Positions 8,967 through 15,884 of a stretch of 64,000 bases of DNA are shown here, one piece after another (the stretch's first letter is position 1; every line of letters starts with the position of its first letter). The notes below the pieces were generated by a model. It made no database searches. It was not told the origin of the DNA and worked only from the letters and a program-made list of their open reading frames with translations. Origin of the DNA: Solidesulfovibrio fructosivorans JJ] (GTDB lineage Bacteria > Desulfobacterota > Desulfovibrionia > Desulfovibrionales > Desulfovibrionaceae); assembly GCF_000179555.1 (NCBI RefSeq), contig NZ_AECZ01000003.1, forward strand, positions 186,001 to 250,000. Reading direction: 5' to 3'. Made by a program: the position numbers and the translations under genes.

Positions 8967-8975
8967 GGGGCGATC

Positions 8976-9113
8976 ATGAGCACAAAAAAAGCCCCGACCG
9001 GGGGCCAGGGCTGGAAAAGTGGCGTGGACAGCTTCTTTTCCAATATCCGGGCCGCCGTCGTCAAGGTCTTTGTCTTGCTGGCAATTATCGCCCGAGCTGG
9101 GGGGGCGCGATGA
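8976..9113 (+). CDS. Small 45-residue membrane peptide
   Basis: Starts with MSTKKAPTGGQGWKSG, then has a hydrophobic stretch (AAVVKVFVLLAIIA) that could span the membrane. AGGGGGCG precedes the ATG. The stop overlaps the primase ATG as ATGA, which argues for a real coupled gene. Function unknown; too small for family assignment. Confidence 0.5.
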   Translation: MSTKKAPTGGQGWKSGVDSFFSNIRAAVVKVFVLLAIIARAGGAR

Positions 9114-11008
9114 CCAGCACCACGTCCCATTTATCCCGGGCAGCGTCATCCACCATGCCGCCGCTTATCTTCTCCGTGCAAAAAGTCCTAGACTCCTTGA
9201 CCGCCGCCATGGAGGGCAACGGCCTTGCCCCGGGCGAAATCATCCTCGACGGCCAGATTCACCGATGCGCCACGGCTGACAAGCCGCACAGTCAAAACGG
9301 CTGGTACGTCGCCCATGGTGACGAGCCCGTGTCCGCTGCTTACGGCAACCATCGAACCGGCGAGAGCTTCAACTTCTGCGCCAAGGGCGACCGCGAGTTG
9401 ACGCCCGAGGAACGCAACCGCCTCAAGGTCCGCATGGAGGCCGACAAAAAGCGCCGCCAGGAGGAGGAAGCCAAGCGTCATGCCGAGGCCCGCGCCGAGG
9501 CAAAGCGCATCCTGGCCGCGACCATGCCAGCCCCGGCGGATCACGGGTATCTGGTCCGAAAGCAGGTCAAGAGCCTGGGCGACCTCCGTATAACCGACGA
9601 CGGCCGCCTTGTGCTGCCGGTCCTCGACGCCAAGGGGGTGGTTCAATCGCTCCAATTCATCGCACCAGACGGCAATAAGCTCTTTCTCGCTGGCGGGAAA
9701 CTCAAGGGCGGGTATTTCCCCATACTTACCGCCAACGGGGAAAAAGACGGCCCACTGTACGTCTGCGAGGGCTACGCGACCGGGGCCACGATTCACGCCG
9801 CGACCGGAGCCGCCGTGCTGGTGGCATTCAACTGCGGCAACTTGCTGGCCGTGGCGGACATGGCCAGGGCGCAATACCCGGATCGTGAAATCGTCCTGTG
9901 CGCCGACGACGACGCCAAGACCAAGGGCAACCCGGGCCTGACCAAGGCGACCGAGGCGGCGCTCGCGGTCAAGGCGCGGCTTTCCGTGCCCAGGTTTACG
10001 GACCCGGCCAACGGGACCGATTTCAACGACATGGCGGCGGCCGAGGGCCTGGAGGCGGTCAAAGCGTGCTTAGCTGCGGCCGAGGTCCTGGGGGCGACCG
10101 ACGCCAAGGTCGACAAGTCGAGGCTGGTGGTCCTTGATATCCGCGACTTCCTGGCCCTGGACATCAAGCCCCGCGAACTGATCCTCGCCCCGGTCATCCC
10201 CTGCCAAGGTTTGGTCATGGTCTACGCCGCGCGCGGCATCGGCAAGACGCACTTCGCCTTGCACGTCTCCTACGCCGTTGCATCGGGGCAGACGGTGTTT
10301 CGCTGGAAGGCGGCCACGCCTCGGCGCGTCTTGTACATTGACGGGGAAATGCCCGCCTCCGCCATGCAGGAGCGCATTGCGGGCATTGTCGCCAGCTACC
10401 GCCAGGAGCCAACACCGGGATTCATGCGGATCATCACGCCCGACACGCAACCCGACTTCATGCCGAACCTCGCCACTCCCGAGGGGCAGGCGGCCATAGC
10501 TCCATATTTGGAGGGCGTGGACCTGCTCGTGGTGGACAACCTCGCCACGCTCTGTCGAGCCGGCCGGGAGAATGAGTCTGAAGGCTGGTTGCCGGTTCAG
10601 GAGTGGATTCTCTCGCTACGTCGCCGGGGCATGTCCGCCCTGCTGGTCCATCACGCTAACAAGGGAGGAGGGCAACGCGGCACGTCCAGCCGCGAGGATG
10701 TACTCGATACCGTCATTTCCCTGCGCCGGCCCCAGGACTACCGGCCCGAGGAAGGGGCGCGCTTCGAGGTCCACCTCGAAAAGGCCCGTGGCATCATCGG
10801 AGACGACGCCAAGCCCTTCGAGGCCAAACTCGTACAGGATGGCAACGCCCTGGTTTGGGCCTGCCGCGACATCGAAGACATGGAACTTGAAATGGTGGCC
10901 CGACTCCATGCCGATGGTCTTCCGATCCGCGACATCGCCGAAGAAACCGGGCTCTCCAAAAGCAAGGTCGGCCGGTTGGTCAAACGCCTGAAGCAGGCGG
11001 CCGCATGA
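9110..11008 (+). CDS. TOPRIM primase / RepA-type ATPase
   Basis: 632-residue replication protein. The N-terminal part has a zinc-finger-like segment and a charged helix (about 100-145). The TOPRIM domain is at about 150-320, with CEGYATGAT near residue 220 and CADDDAK near 265. A RecA/RepA-fold ATPase follows at about 350-590, with Walker A ARGIGKTH, Walker B LLVVDNLATL and LLVHHANKGG. The end (about 600-628) is a helix-turn-helix (IRDIAEETGLSKSKVGRLVK). This arrangement is common in integrative islands and satellite phages, where it supports autonomous replication after excision. It is translationally coupled to genes on both sides. Confidence 0.88.
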   Translation: MTSTTSHLSRAASSTMPPLIFSVQKVLDSLTAAMEGNGLAPGEIILDGQIHRCATADKPHSQNGWYVAHGDEPVSAAYGNHRTGESFNFCAKGDRELTPEERNRLKVRMEADKKRRQEEEAKRHAEARAEAKRILAATMPAPADHGYLVRKQVKSLGDLRITDDGRLVLPVLDAKGVVQSLQFIAPDGNKLFLAGGKLKGGYFPILTANGEKDGPLYVCEGYATGATIHAATGAAVLVAFNCGNLLAVADMARAQYPDREIVLCADDDAKTKGNPGLTKATEAALAVKARLSVPRFTDPANGTDFNDMAAAEGLEAVKACLAAAEVLGATDAKVDKSRLVVLDIRDFLALDIKPRELILAPVIPCQGLVMVYAARGIGKTHFALHVSYAVASGQTVFRWKAATPRRVLYIDGEMPASAMQERIAGIVASYRQEPTPGFMRIITPDTQPDFMPNLATPEGQAAIAPYLEGVDLLVVDNLATLCRAGRENESEGWLPVQEWILSLRRRGMSALLVHHANKGGGQRGTSSREDVLDTVISLRRPQDYRPEEGARFEVHLEKARGIIGDDAKPFEAKLVQDGNALVWACRDIEDMELEMVARLHADGLPIRDIAEETGLSKSKVGRLVKRLKQAAA

Positions 11009-11727
11009 ACAACGCAACCACCCAAAATGATTTTGTCCCACTGTCCCAGCCCCTAGGGCGTGGGACGCTGGGACAAAGCCTCATAAGTGGGACCACCTGT
11101 GGGACAAGTGATGGGACAGCATCATTAAAAACCTTGGCAAACAAGGTGTTACAACGGTCGAAAGTGGGACAAGCCATGGGACAAACCGTGGGACAAGGGC
11201 AAAAATCTTGTCCCATGAGGGTAGAGGGCGTGGGACAAAAAAACGGGGTTATCCCTCCCTCTGTCCCAGCCGATTTTTCGACCGGCCTTGAGTGGATCGT
11301 CTGGCCAGCCGCCGCCGCCGCCCCCTACTTTGACGCGAGGTGGGCGGCCGTCGATCTGCGCGACCTGGGCAAGCTCTATGCCGTGCGTGTGGTCCACTCC
11401 GGCGAGCGCGTCCTCGCCATCTATCCTCCTAGCCTCGAACCTGAACTTATCGCCTATACTGGTTCGCTACTGGCCGAGGCCCGGGGCTACCTATCTGCAC
11501 ACATGGACAAGCTGCCATTCCTGGACCCTGCCGAAGCCGTGGAGATCGTGAATAGCATCATGCGCCAGCATGCCGGCCTTCGGTTTTGTCGAGGTGACGG
11601 TGGGAGCCGGTGGCCGCTCTATCCAAAGACCTGGACCGCTGGGCAACGTGCAACGGTTCAAGACCTGTGGTTCGTTGCTGGCCCCGCCCTGGACCACGAC
11701 GGCTTCAAGGGAATCGACGTGGGATAG
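11005..11727 (+). CDS. Conserved mobile-element protein with Gly-Gln repeat N-terminus
   Basis: 240 residues. The ATG overlaps the primase stop by 4 bp. The first ~85 residues are low complexity (VGQAMGQTVGQGQ) because they are encoded by the repeated TGGGACA array. From about residue 90 (FSTGLEWIVWPAAAAAP) the protein looks like an ordinary folded domain with balanced composition. The product is not recognised. Either the N-terminus is a flexible linker, or the real function of the first 260 bp is as a DNA site that happens to be read through. Confidence 0.6.
   Translation: MNNATTQNDFVPLSQPLGRGTLGQSLISGTTCGTSDGTASLKTLANKVLQRSKVGQAMGQTVGQGQKSCPMRVEGVGQKNGVIPPSVPADFSTGLEWIVWPAAAAAPYFDARWAAVDLRDLGKLYAVRVVHSGERVLAIYPPSLEPELIAYTGSLLAEARGYLSAHMDKLPFLDPAEAVEIVNSIMRQHAGLRFCRGDGGSRWPLYPKTWTAGQRATVQDLWFVAGPALDHDGFKGIDVG
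11034..11268. repeat. Iteron-like array of TGGGACA
   Basis: Eleven exact copies of TGGGACA (starts 11069, 11100, 11112, 11165, 11177, 11189 and 11231 on plus; 11034, 11042, 11209 and 11262 on minus) and two one-mismatch copies (11061, 11088) lie in 235 bp. Two groups are spaced exactly 12 bp apart (11100/11112 and 11165/11177/11189). Chance would give far fewer than one copy. Position directly downstream of a RepA-like ATPase gene suggests a replication origin or autoregulatory site. Confidence 0.75.
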
Positions 11728-11866
11728 GCCCCCTTCCCGGATCAACGATCAGGAGAGGGGAAGGGGATAACCCACCGGGGCATGCCCCAACGACGCCATG
11801 GGTTCCCATCTGCTTGTAGTACCCGCGTCGAGAGTTTTTGACGATTTCCGCATGGAGGAAGTCACC

Positions 11867-12340
11867 ATGCTCAAGAAAATCAAAGAGGCCGTTCCCGGTT
11901 TCGATGGTCCCCGGAAAACGGCGCTGGAATCCATCCGCTTGTTCTGTGTGGGCTGTATGGGCGGATCGTTCGCCTTGGTGCCGGAATGTCCGTCTGTGAA
12001 TTGCGTCTTCCATGCCTACCGAACGGGTGTCATCGAGGTCGGCGCGTCCCGGCGGTTCCTCAAAGTCATCAAAAGCTATTGCGCCGACTGTGCCCCGGGT
12101 GGCGACGTGGGCGGCTGCACGGCCGGGAAGAACTTTCTTGATCTGACCCCCTGCTCAATTTGGCCATACCGACGGGGCGTGTCGCCGTATTATTCCGCTA
12201 AGGCCCGGGAGCAGCGACGGGCGCGGGCAATTTCCTTGTTCGGGATCGCCACACAGGAGGCGGATTTCCTTCCGAGAATCGACGGGAGTGCGGCGAGTGG
12301 GACATGTGGTCATCTCGCCGGCTGGTGCGGCGCATTGTGA
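11867..12340 (+). CDS. Cysteine-rich conserved phage/island protein
   Basis: 157 residues. Two similar cysteine modules are visible: FCVGCMGGSFALVPECPSVN-C followed by HAYRTG, and YCADCAPGG...GGC...TPCSIWPYRRG. The repeat CxxC-(8-12)-C-P-x3-C before a Y/F-R-x-G ending suggests a duplicated zinc-binding fold seen in small proteins of proteobacterial prophages. No enzymatic motif. The ATG at 11867 is preceded by GGAGG, which is why the longer frame from 11798 is not used. DNA binding is a reasonable guess only. Confidence 0.65.
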   Translation: MLKKIKEAVPGFDGPRKTALESIRLFCVGCMGGSFALVPECPSVNCVFHAYRTGVIEVGASRRFLKVIKSYCADCAPGGDVGGCTAGKNFLDLTPCSIWPYRRGVSPYYSAKAREQRRARAISLFGIATQEADFLPRIDGSAASGTCGHLAGWCGAL

Positions 12341-12710
12341 ACCCTTCAGTCTTTGGGGAGCAATACGCACACGCGCACGCGCGCGTTGAACGCCACGGGG
12401 AGCAGTTCGCCGAAGGGATTTGCCGACACATACGCGCGCGTGCGCGCGAGGCTGGGGTGGCGACTTCCTGGTGACTGGCGACTTCGCGCGGGTCCTTCTG
12501 AACGGTTTTCAAGGCGGGTGCGCGGAGCCGCGATTTCCCGCTAGGCGCAGGCTGAAAAAATAGTTGAATGTTGACACCCGAGCCGGGGCGAGAATTGGGC
12601 AAAGTTCAATCGCCTGAGAACCAGCTTGGTGCCTACATCCCTGGGCGATTCATAGCTTTGAAAAGTGTGTTTTTGCCTATTGATTTGGGAAATATTTCGG
12701 AGGTGCTGAC
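12341..12710. other. Intergenic stretch with two alternating purine-pyrimidine tracts
   Basis: No convincing gene. It contains strictly alternating Y-R tracts of 23 nt (12364-12386) and 22 nt (12427-12448), made mainly of CG and CA/TG steps, which are able to adopt left-handed DNA under supercoiling. The second tract and its flanks recur at 13362-13399. A GGAGG near 12700 serves the next gene. Confidence 0.6.
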
Positions 12711-13286
12711 ATGGGCGGATTTGGGAGCGGTCGGCCCGGCTGGCGGCCGGTCGGGGAACACATGCTGCGCCTGGAAGTGCGCTTCCTGCATCGCAAGGGC
12801 TGGCTACGGCCGGGGCTGTCCTTCACCTTGTCCTGGTCCTGGGGCGGCGAACCCTCCGCCAGCATCGGCGTCTTCACCAATCCCGATTCCATCCGCCTCA
12901 TGTACGGAACCAAGGACGGCGAGCAGGTGGACGCGCTTGTGGACCTGGGCCGAACCCCCTGCCATTACGGCGGGACGCGGCCGTGGTTCCTGTGTCCCAG
13001 GTGCGGGCGGCGCGTGGGCGTCCTTTTTGCCGGCCGGCGCTTCTGGTGCCGGCATTGCCACGGCATCGCCTACGCGGTCGAAAACGAGGACAAGCTGTCA
13101 CGGGTGTTGCGGCGGTCGAACAAGCTGCGCGAGCGGGTCCAGGTCAGGGCTGGCACGGCGTACCCGGTCACCTTCAAGCCCAAGGGCATGCACCAACGGA
13201 CGTTTGACCGCATCCGCTGGGAGATCGAAGCAATTGAAGCCGACTTCTGGATTGCTACGGCGGAACGGTTCGGCATCGAGCTGTAG
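12711..13286 (+). CDS. Conserved mobile-element zinc-ribbon protein (GGFGSGR family)
   Basis: 191 residues beginning MGGFGSGRPGWRP, a recognisable N-terminal signature of a conserved hypothetical family common on proteobacterial mobile elements. TPCHYGGTRPWFLCPRCGRR followed about 14 residues later by WCRHCHG forms a four-cysteine zinc ribbon (about residues 88-115). The C-terminal part is basic and helical. The biochemical role is unknown; the zinc ribbon suggests nucleic-acid binding. The gene lies between two copies of a 40-bp repeat. Confidence 0.75.
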   Translation: MGGFGSGRPGWRPVGEHMLRLEVRFLHRKGWLRPGLSFTLSWSWGGEPSASIGVFTNPDSIRLMYGTKDGEQVDALVDLGRTPCHYGGTRPWFLCPRCGRRVGVLFAGRRFWCRHCHGIAYAVENEDKLSRVLRRSNKLRERVQVRAGTAYPVTFKPKGMHQRTFDRIRWEIEAIEADFWIATAERFGIEL

Positions 13287-14023
13287 GCGCGGCCTCTGTC
13301 CGTGGTTCGCAGTGCGCACCTTAGTGCGCACAAATTCCTTCGCGCGAAGGTGCGCACCTCCGGGATTTCCCCACATGTATGCGCGCGTGCGCGAGGCTGC
13401 ACCCCGAACATCGGACCGAACAAAGCCCATTGACCGCACCATGTCCGCACCGATTCCCGCGCGCGGGACTGCGGCCATCCCGGCCAAGTTACCAGGATGG
13501 TTACCAGTGATGCTTCGCGCGAGGGGTGGTAGCCAAAGAGGTCGAGGCCGCCGCTTGTCCGAAAACCGATCAAAAATGAACCCCATAGAAAGGAATGACG
13601 ACGCGCCACGCCAAGGGGGGGAAAATCTCCATGCCTTCATGACCTGGGACCTACGTGGCCAAATCGCGCACAGTTTTGGTCTGATTTTGGGGTACTTTTT
13701 TCGGACCTCGACCGGCTGTGTTGGCCTCAGGCCAAGTACGAAGCCCGCCAGGAACCGGGAAGCCTCCCTCTCCCTTCAACGGGGCGGATACCTTCCCCAC
13801 AAGCGGGCTTCACCGAGAAGCTAAAGCGGTTGAGGGGGGCGGTCAAAGGGACCTGCGGGACCAAGAACAAGGCGGTTTTACCGCTGGCCGCCAATGTACA
13901 CTCGCCTTCAGGATCGCTCTCTATTTTTAAAAAAGTCCGATATTTAAGCATATTAAAGTTGACCTTGCCCGCCGCCAGGAAGCCCTGTAGCGTCTTTGCC
14001 GCCATCATCACGGGGAGGTCCTC
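13287..14023. other. 737-bp gap before the type III RM genes
   Basis: No supportable gene on either strand; open frames here lack recognisable features or ribosome sites. The left 110 bp is a dense repeat region (13312-13393). Further right are a 9-bp inverted repeat (GAAGCCCGC near 13740, GCGGGCTTC near 13803) and a moderately AT-rich stretch near 13920-13960 that may hold the mod promoter. GGGGAGG precedes the mod ATG. Confidence 0.55.
13312..13393. repeat. Cluster of palindromes and an alternating CG tract
   Basis: Three copies of the palindrome GTGCGCAC (13312-13319, 13324-13331, 13350-13357), a perfect 14-bp palindrome CCTTCGCGCGAAGG (13337-13350) and a 22-nt alternating tract (13372-13393) fall within 82 bp. 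The last tract and its flanks (GGGATTT...CACAT...GCGCGCGTGCGCG...GAGGCTG) repeat the sequence at 12415-12454. Confidence 0.65.
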
Positions 14024-15880
14024 ATGGAGCTTTTTTTCAAGGGCAAGGAATTCGTTTACAATCATCATCTGACCGTCCCCTTCCGTCCTCTCGTGCCGCA
14101 CCCGGACAAGTCCATCGGTAACGGGGACCTGGACGGCAACCTCATTATTCATGGCGACAATCTCCACGCCCTGAAAAGTCTCCTTCCTCGATACGCAGGA
14201 AAAGTAGACTGCATTTTTATTGATCCTCCGTACAATACTGGAAAAGAAAATTGGTGTTACAACGACAATGTAAACAGCCCTATCATGCGCGAGTGGCTTT
14301 CCAGTAATCCGGTCAACCGGGAAGATATGCTTCGCCATGACAAGTGGTGCGCCATGATGTGGCCAAGACTTAAACTGTTACATGAATTATTGGCTGATGA
14401 TGGGAGTATCTGGGTAAGTTGTGACGATAACGAGATACACAGACTACGATCAATGCTTGATGAAATATTCGGCGACGAAAACCTTGTCTCCATTCTGGTT
14501 GTTGAAAACAACAGAAAAGGCCGAAACGACAAGGAAAATATTGCCCTCACACATGAATACATGATTGCATACTCGCGAGACGAATTCTTGTCGCGTGGAC
14601 TTGATCTTACAGACGAACAAATTTCTGAATATAGCGAGACTGACCCTGATGGACACAGATACGCTTTAAGAGATCTAAGAAAAAGAGGGAGCGAGGACAG
14701 GCGTGAAGACAGGGAAAGCATGTTCTTTCCTCTCTACTTCAACAAAATAGATAATAAACTTTCACTGGAGAGAATTAGTCAACATGACATTGAGATTTTA
14801 CCGCTACGTGGCGATAATTCTGATGGCAGATGGCGATGGGGAAAAGAACGCGTCAAGAACAATCTTGACCTTCTTGTCCCAAGACAAGGAACCTCAGGAA
14901 GATTTGATATAGACTACAAAGTTTACCTAACCACATTTGACGACTCAGAAAACGAGAAACGCAAGAAGCCTAAATCTGTTTGGTTTGGACCAAAATTCTC
15001 AACCGACCACGCAACTAATCTGATTAAAGATATCTTTGGGAATAATCCCTTAAGCCATTCCCCAAAGCCCTTAGAGCAAATTGTTCAGGTCATCCAACTT
15101 GCTGTGGGCAAAAATGGGATTATCCTTGATTCTTTCGCTGGATCAGGAACTACGGCGCATGCCGTACTCGAAGCCAATAGACGCGACGACGGCAACCGCA
15201 ATTTCATATTAGTTGAATGTGAAGACTACGCAGACGCATTAACAGCCGAACGCGTACGGCGTATCATAAGAGGATATTCGTTCGCCGGCAAGGTGAAAGA
15301 AGAGATTTTGTGTGAAAAAATAAATTGGACAAAATTCCAGAAAGCTTCGGAGCTACTGCGTACAATTAATGGATTGGAAGCTCTGCACAGTCCAAACTTC
15401 AACCGCATCAAGAAAGAAATCAAGGACGGCGAATTGATTGTATATGGTGAAAAAGACATCACGAAGACCAAGCCTGGTTTGGGCGGCTCTTTCACCTTCT
15501 GCACCCTAGGCGACCCTGTGGACCTCGACGCCTTGCTGACCGGAGAGAACCTCCCCAATTATGACGCCTTAGGCGCATGGGTCTTTTACACCGCGACCAA
15601 TCAAACCCTGCCATCAACCTCCATCGACCCTAGCAAATTTTACTTAGGCGAAAGCCCGCAGTATCATGTATGGCTCATTTACAAGCCAGACATGGATTTC
15701 CTTAAATCCAACGACTGTGCTCTGACTCTCTCGCGTGCCGAAACCATTTCCAAAACGTACAGGGACAAAAAGCACTTGGTCTTTGCGCCGGTCAAATTCG
15801 TTCCTAACAAGACCCTACTGCCCCTGGGCGTGGAATTCGCCCAATTACCCTACGCCATCTATCGTCGGGAACAGGCCTAG
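14024..15880 (+). CDS. mod: Type III restriction-modification methyltransferase (Mod)
   Basis: 618-residue N6-adenine DNA methyltransferase that supplies sequence recognition for the Mod-Res complex. The catalytic motif IV DPPYNTG begins at residue 67 and the AdoMet motif I FAGSGTT at 371. Motif IV before motif I, with a long recognition region between them, is the beta-class order typical of type III Mod. The recognition segment (about codons 110-350) is much more AT-rich than the ends and the neighbouring genes, fitting exchange of specificity domains. The recognition site cannot be read from sequence. The res gene starts 4 bp after the stop. Confidence 0.95.
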   Translation: MELFFKGKEFVYNHHLTVPFRPLVPHPDKSIGNGDLDGNLIIHGDNLHALKSLLPRYAGKVDCIFIDPPYNTGKENWCYNDNVNSPIMREWLSSNPVNREDMLRHDKWCAMMWPRLKLLHELLADDGSIWVSCDDNEIHRLRSMLDEIFGDENLVSILVVENNRKGRNDKENIALTHEYMIAYSRDEFLSRGLDLTDEQISEYSETDPDGHRYALRDLRKRGSEDRREDRESMFFPLYFNKIDNKLSLERISQHDIEILPLRGDNSDGRWRWGKERVKNNLDLLVPRQGTSGRFDIDYKVYLTTFDDSENEKRKKPKSVWFGPKFSTDHATNLIKDIFGNNPLSHSPKPLEQIVQVIQLAVGKNGIILDSFAGSGTTAHAVLEANRRDDGNRNFILVECEDYADALTAERVRRIIRGYSFAGKVKEEILCEKINWTKFQKASELLRTINGLEALHSPNFNRIKKEIKDGELIVYGEKDITKTKPGLGGSFTFCTLGDPVDLDALLTGENLPNYDALGAWVFYTATNQTLPSTSIDPSKFYLGESPQYHVWLIYKPDMDFLKSNDCALTLSRAETISKTYRDKKHLVFAPVKFVPNKTLLPLGVEFAQLPYAIYRREQA

Positions 15881-15884
15881 TCCC

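Noticed and set aside
11034-11268. CRISPR array
   Set aside because: Units are 7 bp, on both strands, with short irregular gaps, inside a reading frame and with no cas genes nearby.
13070-13640. Minus-strand genes in the gap before mod
   Set aside because: Frames there lack ribosome sites, overlap the zinc-ribbon gene in antisense and show no protein-like pattern.
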